Assembly (NCBI GenBank): GCA_002315995.1
Contig: DCHN01000038.1
Span: forward strand, 1 to 16,759
DNA length: 16,759 nt
Origin: Bacteroidales bacterium UBA1751
GTDB lineage: Bacteria > Bacteroidota > Bacteroidia > Bacteroidales > UBA932
Reading direction: 5' to 3'
Shown: positions 1 to 7,918 of the stretch, piece by piece
Numbering within the stretch: position 1 is the stretch's first letter
Layout: each line of letters opens with the position of its first letter
Made by a program: the position numbers and the translations under genes
The notes under the pieces: model-generated
Seen by the model: the letters and a program-made list of their open reading frames with translations, nothing else
The model's database searches: none
What the model was told of the DNA's origin: nothing

Positions 1-83
1 CTTTGTGGGACACAACACAGTAGAATTAATGGAATGTATTGATTCTCAATGTGATACTAAGGCGAGTAGGAATAAAAAATGGT

Positions 84-130
84 AGAAAAAATTGGTGGAA
101 TGAACCAAAAAAGTTCATTTCACCAATTTT
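84..130 (-). terminator. Hairpin terminator after cas2, possibly bidirectional
   Basis: An 18-bp inverted repeat (arms 88-105 and 113-130, one G:T wobble, 7-nt loop 106-112) begins 6 bp beyond the cas2 stop codon. Read on the minus strand, the stem ends in TTTT and runs into a further T-rich stretch, as in a Rho-independent terminator for the cas operon. On the plus strand the stem is followed by GGTTTTT, so it could also stop transcription coming from the left. No other gene lies between it and base 1. Confidence 0.85.
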
Positions 131-135
131 GGTTT

Positions 136-471
136 TTAAAATAATTCCAGTTGAATGCCTTGTGACTGAGATCTTGCAGGTTTCTTGCAATAAAACAGTT
201 CAATATTGCTGAATTGTTTGTCAGTAATACACATTAGTCCAACTTTACCAAAATCTGGTAGTAGGTTCCTAATGCGCTTGAGGTGTACATCTGCATTTTC
301 CTGGCTGGCACAATGCCTGACATAAATGGAAAATTGGAACATTGTGAAGCCGTCTCTTATGAGAGCATTGCGAAAGTTGATATAACTTTTCTTGTCTTTT
401 TTAGTTTCAGTAGGCAGATCGAAGAATACAAGTATCCACATAACGCGATATTCACTGAAACGATCAATCAT
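136..471 (-). CDS. cas2: CRISPR-associated endoribonuclease/integrase subunit Cas2
   Basis: This 111-aa protein has the Cas2 ferredoxin-like fold signature. The first beta strand ends in the FFDLP motif (residues 16-20), whose Asp18 is the conserved Cas2 acidic residue, and a basic helix follows. Length is normal for Cas2. In type II systems Cas2 forms the central dimer of the Cas1-Cas2 complex that inserts new spacers into the array. It is the last gene of the cas operon, 9 bp after the cas1 stop, and is followed at once by a hairpin terminator. The start at 471 is the first ATG after cas1; no Shine-Dalgarno sequence is visible, as is usual in Bacteroidota. No csn2 or cas4 follows, which fits subtype II-C. 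Confidence 0.97.
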   Translation of the reverse strand: MIDRFSEYRVMWILVFFDLPTETKKDKKSYINFRNALIRDGFTMFQFSIYVRHCASQENADVHLKRIRNLLPDFGKVGLMCITDKQFSNIELFYCKKPARSQSQGIQLELF

Positions 472-480
472 ATAGTATTA

Positions 481-1422
481 TTATCGTTTTGGGTAATCTA
501 TTTTCCTGGATTCTCCAGAGAAGCACCTTGCTACAGAAGCAGTTGTATATCCTGCTGCTACCAACAGAGGACTTCTCTTCTCATTAATAACGACATCAAG
601 AGTGGGAATGGTAAGTAGTTCGCGTTTTATCTCTGTGGAAATACCATCTTCTGGAATACCCTGCTTCACTATTATCTTGTATACCAATTCATCAACGAAC
701 GGGCGGTAAGGCTCCATTATATCATCAGCCAGGCAATAAGCATTGTATCTGTTGTGATGATGAATGCCAAGTGTGGGAAGTAAGCCACTTCCCACCAAAG
801 ATCTGGCAATTACCGCACGAAGAATGGCATATCCATAGTTGAGCAGTTGGTTAGGGAATTTTCCCTCACGCTCTCTTGTGAATGATTCCAGCCCTGGAAT
901 GTGTTGAAATAGATTCTTCCAATAATAGGCGGCAGCTCTGGCTTCAATATTCATTTGGTCTCCGCTTGAGACATCTTTTGACCAAATATGCATACAAGGG
1001 AATTTCTCCTCTCTGCATATCTCCAGTATGGCAGCCTGATTGGTAACTTTTGCCTGAATCGTCTGTTGCCACATCTGTTTTTTCAGAGGCAATGAGGCTT
1101 CAATCTGGTCTTTGAATCGTTCTGATTGTATTGTGTTGCCTTCAAGAGGCAGAAATAGCCCAACCGGCATACTTCGCTCATCACAAGAGACAATAGCACA
1201 ATTATTGTCAAGTAGTGCTGCAATTAGTGCTGTGGTAATGGTAATCTGTTTGTTGTCTAAAATAATTACGCCAATATCCTCAATGGGGCGTGTGGTCTCC
1301 AACTCTTGTTTGATTCCACTTGGTAGGTTACTCTTCTCAACCTGTGGAATTTTGATGACAATTTGTTGGTTGCGCATTGAAAGATATGCGGGGTTGCTGA
1401 AGCAGAGAGTCTTCTTTATCAT
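481..1422 (-). CDS. cas1: CRISPR-associated integrase Cas1, type II
   Basis: This 313-aa protein is Cas1, the metal-dependent integrase that, with Cas2, captures prespacers and inserts them at the leader end of the array. An N-terminal beta domain leads into the helical catalytic domain. Candidate metal ligands are Glu160 (in NIEARAAAYYW), a His of the HHH cluster at 221-223 and Glu237 (in LADDIMEPYRP), in the order expected for the family. The segment GIHHHNRYNAYCLADDIMEP is typical of type II Cas1. The gene lies 2 bp after the cas9 stop and 9 bp before cas2, so translation is probably coupled. Length and motifs look intact, so adaptation should be functional in principle. Confidence 0.98.
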   Translation of the reverse strand: MIKKTLCFSNPAYLSMRNQQIVIKIPQVEKSNLPSGIKQELETTRPIEDIGVIILDNKQITITTALIAALLDNNCAIVSCDERSMPVGLFLPLEGNTIQSERFKDQIEASLPLKKQMWQQTIQAKVTNQAAILEICREEKFPCMHIWSKDVSSGDQMNIEARAAAYYWKNLFQHIPGLESFTREREGKFPNQLLNYGYAILRAVIARSLVGSGLLPTLGIHHHNRYNAYCLADDIMEPYRPFVDELVYKIIVKQGIPEDGISTEIKRELLTIPTLDVVINEKRSPLLVAAGYTTASVARCFSGESRKIDYPKR

Positions 1423-1424
1423 TC

Positions 1425-4400
1425 CTATCCAATTTTTATAATGTTGCCTAGGCGGTCAAGTTTAATTGGAATACATGTCTCTTTAATCATTTCACCTGTA
1501 ATTGAGCGTTCTTCTTTATTGAGTTTAGAATATTCAACTTTATCTACAATAGGTAGTGCAACGGGTGCTAATCTAAAGAAGCTCTGTGGACCACTAGAAT
1601 TTATAAACTTGTATAATCTGTCTGTTCTAATATTGAACTTCCCAGCATTAATTTCCTCCTGTGTTGGAAGATATACCATATCGTTTGGAGACAAGACATA
1701 TTTTGGATTTATTCCATCTTCATTAGGCGGCACTGGCGATAGTCCTTTTTTAAGCCTCTCTATTGCGGTATTCAGAGAAATGGAATCGAATGAACGTTTA
1801 ATCTTTATTTCACCATTTTCTTTGTCAAGCACTTCACTTTCATAAATGGCATAGAACAATACCGTTCCCTTTGCAGATTCAACGAATTTCTTGTATTTGT
1901 TCCCCTTTTGACCAACGGCAAATTTGTTGGCTTTTTCGTATGCTCTAACCTTGTAGATAGGTTTGTGCGTTGTGCCGTTGTTCAGGTGTGTGATGTTGGC
2001 ATTCATCTCATCAATTCCATCTGGAGAGAATGCAATGTTGGGGTCGTTTCCTTTTTCCTCCAGATGCTTGAGCATAATCTTTTGAATTCCAGTATCTGTT
2101 ACAGAGCCTTTTATGCGTTCTTCTGAAAATGATGTATCAATTGGTTTGCGGGTTGCGTAGTACCGCTCGTTTTGAGTATCGTGGGCGAAATAGTATACTT
2201 CAATTTTTTTGAAGTTTACATCTTGCCAAGTGTCGCTTTCATCGGCAAAGTATTGCTTTATTTTCTTTTCATCATAACCATTTGATATCAATTCCTTAAG
2301 CTTTATTCGCAAGTCTCTGTTCACAATATTATCATGTTTGGAGATGGCTTCTTTCAGACCTACTGCTTTTATCAGACGTAGATTTACATCTCCAAAAACA
2401 GTATCCTTATGCATTGATTTCCTAATGGACCATTTTTCTCCCTTGGTTTGTAAGACCATCTCCTTTTTTCCATTGGAATTTATGTGCTGATACTTGTTTG
2501 GGCTCTTGTTTATGATTCGAATATTCTGCTTATAACTTACAATGATATTTTGGAGTTGCTCTTTGACATCGTTGGTGAATGTATCCCATGGTTTATTGAT
2601 TAGCCATTGGTAGTTGTGAGAATTACCTTCAAAATTCTTTGTGCACAACAATCTTTGAAGATCATATCTTGAGGTTGTTGCGGTTGAAAGTGATGAACTG
2701 TTGTTTAGGTAGTTTACAATGTTGCGGCTTGCACATGCTATTACCATAGCATCCATTGCGTGATGCCTATGGTCTATGCGCTTCTTGCTGAACCCTTTTT
2801 TTAAACTGAATGGGACTGTAGGAATCTCATGGCCGCTACTGTTGATTGAAATGAATTCATTGCTGTTGGTAAGGTTGTTCAACCTTTGGAATCGCTGAAG
2901 AATAGTAGAATTCCAAACATCACCTATTCCCCAGTCTTGCTTTAAACGGTCTGTTATACCACCAGAACATACAATAACATTTTTCGAAACTGTTGCATCT
3001 TCTCCATCTTCACGAACTATGTTGGAAAGGAGTGATGTAACAAATTTGCTAATGTACCGGCTGTCATTGAGTTGCCTTTGGATGAAGTCCTCAGGAATCT
3101 CTTCCATTAAAAGTTTTTTTCTTTTTAGCGAGTGCTGTGTAAACCGATCTTTTACAAGTTGTTCATATTCGGCTGTAGAAAGTATTGTTACAGTTTTTGT
3201 TCCAATTTGAATTTTTTCTCCGGGATGTTTTTTGATGAATTCCATTCCGAGCATATTGTCTTTCAACTTGTTTACAGCCGCTTCGCATATAACTTTATTG
3301 CTTAGAGAATCATCAAAGTACCTCGATTGTGGAATAATATGTTCAATCTCATACTCTGCTGTAAATAATTTTGACAAAGGAATGGCTTGATTGGTGTATG
3401 GAGAACGGTATCCTTGTTCCAACCATATTTTGTATCTGATTATGTCAGATTGAGTAGGCCGTTTGCTTGTCTCGGATTCCTTGAATTTTTTCTGGATATT
3501 GGCAATGTCTTCAGGAAGTTTTGAGTATGAGTTTATTACACCATCCTCGTATATCTTTAACAGTTCATGTTGACTTGAAGAGTATGGTCTGACATTTTCA
3601 ATATGCATATCTGGGTTCATAAACTCAGTCAACAATGTCCTGATTCGCTGATTTGTCTCTTCGTTCTGTGTAATCTGGTCGGTCATCTTCCTGCGTTTGT
3701 CTGCAGGGTTTTTCATTTCGCGTCCAAGTTCAACGTGAATTTCATCAATTCTGCCCTCTTGTTTCCAAATGTCACGGACTACACGGAGTGTTTCGGTAAT
3801 AACCTGTTCTACAATAGGATTTCTGAGAGAGTGTTGCTTGAAATTCTTCAGGAACTGATCAATGTCGGCTGGAGATTGCCATTTTGTTATATCTTTTGCC
3901 TCGGAATGCCTGTTGTAAACAATATAGCATGCAAGCCACAATGGTAGTCCCTTGAAAGATGATATGTCGTTGAGCGAGATAGCCTTTTGCCTGACTTTGT
4001 TGCATATGGAATCATCCATTTCACCTGTAATCAAATGTTCGATTCGCCTTGCAGTGTCAGGATCTATTGATTTTTCAGACCAATATTCTCCCGTTCTCAT
4101 CAGAGGCAGTAGTTTATTGATTGCTTTTAATGAGTATGAACCATAATCTTTACTATATGGTTTTGACTTCTTGAATGTATCAACGAAGGAGGTGTTGAGA
4201 TTGTGCTTTGTGGCAAACGATGACAATGCTTTTTCCAGTTCTCTCTTGTCTTCCACAGAGTACAGAATGTGCCACAATTGCTGTTCAATTTTTTTTGTAA
4301 GGAATGAAGGGTCAATTTCTGCTTTCTTCAGAAGTGAGAGCATTGCTCCACGGGTTTCATTGCAAGGATACTCTTTATCTTCTACATAATTCCATCGGTA

Positions 4401-5915
4401 GAGTTGCTGTTCGTTCTTTTTGAGGTTGAAACCAGTATATGAAAGGATGACTTTTTGAGTAATCGATGACTTGTCGTTCAGCCAATTGAACAGACTGACC
4501 ATGTCATTTTCATCCTTTATGAAGGAGGATGTCACATCTTGGTCTGTTTCTGCCTCAAAGAATCTCAAGTTTTGAACAAACTGCCATAGTCTGAATTCCT
4601 GGAATAACGGATGTGATTTTGCTATGCATTTCACACCGTATTTTCTTGATTTTCCGGTTAATGTGTCAATTCCTATATGTTCTTCGTATGGGCAGGTATC
4701 AACCAATGATTTTTTACTTTTAAGAGGCCTTTGGTAGAAAATGATATCATTGACAAACAGGTAGGAGAAATCTTTGTTCTCTATGTTTTTTCTGTAGGAA
4801 TCGTTGCTCGAATACAATTCCTCGATGCATTTATGATATATCCCTTTATCTTGTAGGACAGGATTCAGTTCTATTTGCTTAGCAAGAATCTGTAGGAGTT
4901 CGTCCTTATAGTATTTGCGCTCTATTACTCTAACAAGTTTCCCTTTGATTTTTTGGTTGGGATTGGCAAGTAGTGCATCGTAGATATATGCGCCAACAGT
5001 TTTCCCACAATTATCAATATCAGCCTCCGCTTTCTTTTTTTGCAAGGTCCAATCATCTGGTTGTGGGGCTCGGAAACTGCGGCGTATTTCTCCCTCTTTG
5101 TCAACTAGAGGCATTCCGTCAGAAGAAAGTTTGGTGGTCACGATAAACTCCTTTGTTTTGCCCTCCCAATCTAAAAACACTTTGCTGGTGCGGCGATAAA
5201 CCATTCCATTCTCAAGGAAAACATTGTACCAGACATCTTCACCCTTTTTATCTTCGGTAGCCTCAACCTTAACAACCTTGAGTGCAAGATATTCAACTTT
5301 TTCATTTTGTTTTTCTTCCTCTTCCTCTCCTCTCAACTGATAATAACCGCGTTTCTGGTTGAAGTTCAGAAGTAACCATGCAAGTTCGCATTTGGTTAAC
5401 AATTGTGACAGCCCTTTTTTTCTCAAATAATATATGGTCCAATCATAAGGGATCTTTTTCCCATTTTCAAGCAAGGTTGGATGTGCTTTTTTGAAATCTT
5501 CAAGCATTTCGTTGTATGAATCCCCAAATAAGAATTCATAGTTTCCCTCTTGATTCTTATTCCAAGCTAGTTTTACCTCTATGTCATTTAAAAATTTTCC
5601 ATATCGAGAAAGGCTATTGGAATAGTGAGGAGGAAGGAACCCCAACACATCAAGTACACGATGTAGCCTTTCTCTTCGGAGCAAGTGCCTTTCTCTAAGT
5701 CTGCGCGTACCTCTGAATGCTGTTCTTTCTTTAGTAGCGGACACTGTGTTACCTTTGGCAAAATCTCCGAGTTGTGCCGTATCCATTGGAATTATTCTGC
5801 TTCCAGCGTGCGATATGCCAGTAAGCATTTCATTTCCGTTATCATTCGTGGTAGCATTGATGACTGCCCAACCGATGCTATTGGTTCCTAAATCTAATCC
5901 CAGAATCTTTTTCAT
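1425..5915 (-). CDS. cas9: Type II-C CRISPR RNA-guided endonuclease Cas9, large Bacteroidota form
   Basis: This 1496-aa protein is Cas9, which cuts DNA matching a crRNA held with a tracrRNA. RuvC-I is ILGLDLGTNSIGWAV with catalytic Asp8. The Arg-rich bridge helix spans about 64-88. RuvC-II is IHVELGREMK with Glu729. The HNH site is EIEHIIPQSRYFDDSLSNKV with His859, Asn873 and Asn882; their spacings of 14 and 23 residues equal those of His840, Asn854 and Asn863 in S. pyogenes Cas9. RuvC-III is RIDHRHHAMDAM with Asp1055. All nuclease residues are present, so both strands should be cut. It is long for II-C but matches the Bacteroides-type branch, with an acidic and beta-rich insertion after FNQKRGYYQLRGEEEE (about 184-280) and a long C-terminal PAM-interacting region after about 1100. 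The start at 5915 places the RuvC-I motif directly at the N-terminus. The gene leads the cas9-cas1-cas2 operon and is divergent from the tracrRNA gene. Confidence 0.98.
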   Translation of the reverse strand: MKKILGLDLGTNSIGWAVINATTNDNGNEMLTGISHAGSRIIPMDTAQLGDFAKGNTVSATKERTAFRGTRRLRERHLLRRERLHRVLDVLGFLPPHYSNSLSRYGKFLNDIEVKLAWNKNQEGNYEFLFGDSYNEMLEDFKKAHPTLLENGKKIPYDWTIYYLRKKGLSQLLTKCELAWLLLNFNQKRGYYQLRGEEEEEKQNEKVEYLALKVVKVEATEDKKGEDVWYNVFLENGMVYRRTSKVFLDWEGKTKEFIVTTKLSSDGMPLVDKEGEIRRSFRAPQPDDWTLQKKKAEADIDNCGKTVGAYIYDALLANPNQKIKGKLVRVIERKYYKDELLQILAKQIELNPVLQDKGIYHKCIEELYSSNDSYRKNIENKDFSYLFVNDIIFYQRPLKSKKSLVDTCPYEEHIGIDTLTGKSRKYGVKCIAKSHPLFQEFRLWQFVQNLRFFEAETDQDVTSSFIKDENDMVSLFNWLNDKSSITQKVILSYTGFNLKKNEQQLYRWNYVEDKEYPCNETRGAMLSLLKKAEIDPSFLTKKIEQQLWHILYSVEDKRELEKALSSFATKHNLNTSFVDTFKKSKPYSKDYGSYSLKAINKLLPLMRTGEYWSEKSIDPDTARRIEHLITGEMDDSICNKVRQKAISLNDISSFKGLPLWLACYIVYNRHSEAKDITKWQSPADIDQFLKNFKQHSLRNPIVEQVITETLRVVRDIWKQEGRIDEIHVELGREMKNPADKRRKMTDQITQNEETNQRIRTLLTEFMNPDMHIENVRPYSSSQHELLKIYEDGVINSYSKLPEDIANIQKKFKESETSKRPTQSDIIRYKIWLEQGYRSPYTNQAIPLSKLFTAEYEIEHIIPQSRYFDDSLSNKVICEAAVNKLKDNMLGMEFIKKHPGEKIQIGTKTVTILSTAEYEQLVKDRFTQHSLKRKKLLMEEIPEDFIQRQLNDSRYISKFVTSLLSNIVREDGEDATVSKNVIVCSGGITDRLKQDWGIGDVWNSTILQRFQRLNNLTNSNEFISINSSGHEIPTVPFSLKKGFSKKRIDHRHHAMDAMVIACASRNIVNYLNNSSSLSTATTSRYDLQRLLCTKNFEGNSHNYQWLINKPWDTFTNDVKEQLQNIIVSYKQNIRIINKSPNKYQHINSNGKKEMVLQTKGEKWSIRKSMHKDTVFGDVNLRLIKAVGLKEAISKHDNIVNRDLRIKLKELISNGYDEKKIKQYFADESDTWQDVNFKKIEVYYFAHDTQNERYYATRKPIDTSFSEERIKGSVTDTGIQKIMLKHLEEKGNDPNIAFSPDGIDEMNANITHLNNGTTHKPIYKVRAYEKANKFAVGQKGNKYKKFVESAKGTVLFYAIYESEVLDKENGEIKIKRSFDSISLNTAIERLKKGLSPVPPNEDGINPKYVLSPNDMVYLPTQEEINAGKFNIRTDRLYKFINSSGPQSFFRLAPVALPIVDKVEYSKLNKEERSITGEMIKETCIPIKLDRLGNIIKIG

Positions 5916-5937
5916 AAGTTCGTAACAGTTATTTCTT

Positions 5938-5945
5938 CAAATATA
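5938..5945 (-). promoter_or_regulatory. Predicted cas9 operon promoter, -7 box
   Basis: On the minus strand this reads TATATTTG, an exact match to the Bacteroidota -7 consensus TAnnTTTG. It lies 22 bp before the cas9 ATG, which implies a leader of only about 15-20 nt. I see no good TTTG at the -33 position, so the promoter may be weak or activator dependent. It sits back to back with the tracrRNA promoter. Confidence 0.55.
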
Positions 5946-5965
5946 CAAAAAAAGATGATTAACCT

Positions 5966-5997
5966 GTTGTACATTATAGTGAATGTGTGTATCTTTG
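5966..5997 (+). promoter_or_regulatory. Predicted tracrRNA promoter (-33 GTTG, -7 TATCTTTG)
   Basis: The -7 box TATCTTTG (5990-5997) matches TAnnTTTG exactly, and GTTG at 5966-5969 matches three of four bases of the -33 TTTG, with 20 nt between them. The predicted transcription start is near 6001-6005, precisely where the anti-repeat begins. This supports both the promoter and the tracrRNA call. Confidence 0.7.
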
Positions 5998-6000
5998 TAT

Positions 6001-6081
6001 CACTTGAAAGCAAATCACAATAAGGATTATTCCGTTGTGAATACACTAGGTTGCCATCGTCCTTCAACGGTGGCTTTTTTT
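6001..6081 (+). ncRNA. tracrRNA of the type II-C system
   Basis: The anti-repeat at 6003-6021 is complementary to (G/A)TTGTGATTTGCTTTCAAG. From memory, 47-bp type II-C repeats of Bacteroides species start GTTGTGATTTGCTTTCAA, so 18 positions would pair, including one G:U. A small nexus hairpin follows (GGA 6024-6026 with TCC 6031-6033, loop TTAT). After a linker comes an 8-bp terminator hairpin (6053-6060 with 6067-6074, one G:U, loop CCTTCA) and seven Ts (6075-6081). The RNA would be about 80 nt, would pair with crRNA precursors for RNase III processing and then anchor the crRNA in Cas9. It is transcribed divergently from cas9 and converges on the helix-hairpin-helix gene. The 5' end is inferred from the promoter. 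Confidence 0.88.
6053..6081 (+). terminator. Rho-independent terminator of the tracrRNA
   Basis: An 8-bp GC-rich stem (GCCATCGT with ACGGTGGC, one T:G wobble) with a 6-nt loop is followed directly by seven Ts. It has no T-run on the minus strand, so it is not expected to stop transcription arriving from the helix-hairpin-helix gene. Confidence 0.88.
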
Positions 6082-6111
6082 ATACAATAATGTAATTGCA
6101 AGTTCAGATTC

Positions 6112-7206
6112 CTACCTGAAGTAGTGGCTCAGTTTGCGGGCCAGTTCAAGTGAGATGACACCTTGGTGCAGCAGGTTCTCCAGAGTGAGGGCCGCTGCAC
6201 CATATTTTTTCTTTATGACGATGAAGCTGCGGGCCAGATAGGCGCCAATGTAGGGGTGGGAGGCCATCTGTTTTGGTTCCATCTCGCAGAGCGGCTGCCT
6301 GAAATCGGAGATGCTAAGGGAGGATTCCGCGCCCTGCATAGAGTCCGGTGCTGTTGATGCTGCAGGATATGTTACTGAATTATTTTCGTGTGCATGAGGT
6401 AGTGATACCGTTATTCTTGAGCGCAACTGGGCAAATCTGCTTGAGTCTATTCCCGGAATCTCCAGCAACTGCTCCGGGCAGTAGAAGTAGCCCAGCCTCT
6501 GCCTGTAGGCCATTATCTGATTTGCATAGTAGCCGCCTATTCCGCGCAGGGAGGTGAGGTCGGCACTGTCGGCAAAGTTGAGGTCAATGGTGTCGCTCCG
6601 TCCTGCGTAAGGCTTGAATCTGCTGTTGGAATCGGTTGATGCTGCTAATGTGGAGGCGGTATTGTTGGTGCGCCTACCTGGGCGATAGGCAGAATCACTA
6701 TCGGCCGGGTGGGCGATAACAATGAACTCCTTCAGCTGCTCATATTTTTCGGGGGAGACGGAGTAGATGCGCTTAAAGTCCTCCTTTTTGCGAAATACTC
6801 CTCCTTTGCTGCGCCAGTTGATAATTGTCTGAGCCTGGCGTGGGGTAAAGCCAAGCAACTGGAGGCTTTCTATGGTTACGGTGTTGGGGTTGAAGGGGAA
6901 TGGTTCGAATGGTGTTGTTTTCGCCAATTCATTGCGGTTGCTCCAGTCATGGTTTTCTCTGACATTGCCAGGAGTACGCCTGGTGGATTTTTGACTTTTA
7001 TGTGAGATGGCTTTCTCTTTTGAGACAGGCTCTTGCGTGGAGTACTTTGAACATATAAATGTGACCGTCTGGAATATCAGAAGCGCAGCCACCAGGATGA
7101 GTGCGGCAATACTCGCTCCGTATCCTCCCCTGCGACTGATGCTGTTTCTATTGCTCTGCTCTCCGCGTTCTGATTCCTGGGAGTTACTCCTCTTCCTGCT
7201 GCTCAT
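6112..7206 (-). CDS. Membrane-anchored helix-hairpin-helix protein, ComEA-related repeats
   Basis: From the ATG at 7206 the protein has 364 aa: a short Arg/Ser-rich cytoplasmic N-terminus, one membrane segment (about 29-53, GASIAALILVAALLIF) and a Ser/Pro/Asn-rich linker. Helix-hairpin-helix type units follow at about 105-162 and 207-266 (LTSLRGIGGYYANQI, LLEIPGIDSSRF), with a more divergent one at about 307-364. Such units bind DNA backbone non-specifically in ComEA and UvrC-like proteins. With a membrane anchor, a role in DNA binding at the envelope is possible but unproven. An upstream in-frame ATG at 7248 would add 14 residues but lengthen the overlap with rsmI from 23 to 65 bp, so I chose 7206. 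It is the last gene of the AsmA-rsmI-HhH run. No T-tailed hairpin is visible after the stop. Confidence 0.82.
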   Translation of the reverse strand: MSSRKRSNSQESERGEQSNRNSISRRGGYGASIAALILVAALLIFQTVTFICSKYSTQEPVSKEKAISHKSQKSTRRTPGNVRENHDWSNRNELAKTTPFEPFPFNPNTVTIESLQLLGFTPRQAQTIINWRSKGGVFRKKEDFKRIYSVSPEKYEQLKEFIVIAHPADSDSAYRPGRRTNNTASTLAASTDSNSRFKPYAGRSDTIDLNFADSADLTSLRGIGGYYANQIMAYRQRLGYFYCPEQLLEIPGIDSSRFAQLRSRITVSLPHAHENNSVTYPAASTAPDSMQGAESSLSISDFRQPLCEMEPKQMASHPYIGAYLARSFIVIKKKYGAAALTLENLLHQGVISLELARKLSHYFR

Positions 7207-7894
7207 CTTCTTCTCCCCACTTGTAATCCTTTCCCGCAATGATGACAACTATTTCACCTTTGGGTTGGTTTGATTTGTACCAGTTGAAAAGTTCCTGTGC
7301 GCTACCGCGGCGGCACTCCTCAAACTTCTTGGTTATTTCACGGCAAACGGCAACCTGCCTCTCGGACCCCATGAGATCACATATCTGCTGCAGTGTCTTC
7401 ACAAGGCGGAAAGGAGATTCATACACTATTGATGTGTGCTCCCTTGCGGCAATTTCAAGCATTTTTGTCTGGCGCCCCTTCTTTACTGGAAGGAAGCCGT
7501 CGAAGGTAAATGTTGTAGTAGGGTAGCCGCTGTTTACAAGAGCCGGAACAAATGCCGTTGCGCCAGGCAGCGATTCCACCTCCACGCCTGCTGCAATACA
7601 GGTGCGCACCAAATAGAAGCCGGGGTCTGATATACCCGGTGATCCAGCATCTGAAATCAGCGCCACATTCATTCCTCCCAAAATCTTTGCGCAAACGGTA
7701 TCGGAAGTCTTGTGCTCGTTGAATTTGTGGTGGCTCTCCATGTGGGTTGCAATGTCGTAATGCTTGAGAAGCACGCTGCTTGTGCGGGTGTCTTCGGCGA
7801 GTATGAGATCCACCTCCTTGAGAACGCGGAGTGCTCTGAGGGTTATGTCTTCAAGATTGCCTATTGGAGTAGGCACCAGGTAGAGTTTTGCCAT
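7184..7894 (-). CDS. rsmI: 16S rRNA (cytidine1402-2'-O)-methyltransferase RsmI
   Basis: This 236-aa protein belongs to the tetrapyrrole methylase (SAM-dependent) fold. It carries the RsmI signatures PTPIGNLED (8-16), AEDTR (33-37), SDAGSPGISDPG (81-92), FDGFLP (131-136), YESPFRL (158-164) and CREITKKFEE (184-193). RsmI adds a 2'-O-methyl group to C1402 of 16S rRNA in the decoding centre, using S-adenosylmethionine. It is shorter than the roughly 285-aa E. coli protein because it lacks the C-terminal extension, and ends instead in an acidic tail (GEEDEQQEEE). The gene starts 24 bp after the AsmA-like gene and overlaps the start of the helix-hairpin-helix gene by about 23 bp, which suggests co-transcription. 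Confidence 0.95.
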   Translation of the reverse strand: MAKLYLVPTPIGNLEDITLRALRVLKEVDLILAEDTRTSSVLLKHYDIATHMESHHKFNEHKTSDTVCAKILGGMNVALISDAGSPGISDPGFYLVRTCIAAGVEVESLPGATAFVPALVNSGYPTTTFTFDGFLPVKKGRQTKMLEIAAREHTSIVYESPFRLVKTLQQICDLMGSERQVAVCREITKKFEECRRGSAQELFNWYKSNQPKGEIVVIIAGKDYKWGEEDEQQEEE

Positions 7895-7918
7895 TGTGTC
7901 CTTATCTGAGATTCATGT

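Noticed and set aside
1..135. CRISPR array
   Set aside because: No two copies of any repeat of 20 bp or more are present. Only short scraps resemble a repeat, so no array is called.
1425..5915. Base-composition shift marking the cas genes as foreign
   Set aside because: Hand-counted 60-base lines in cas9 ranged from about 30% to 53% GC and overlapped those of neighbouring genes, so the difference is not decisive without a full computation.
6092..6120. TTCAG/CTGAA hairpin near the end of the helix-hairpin-helix gene
   Set aside because: The stem has only 5 bp, overlaps the stop codon and has no T-run, so it is not called as a terminator.
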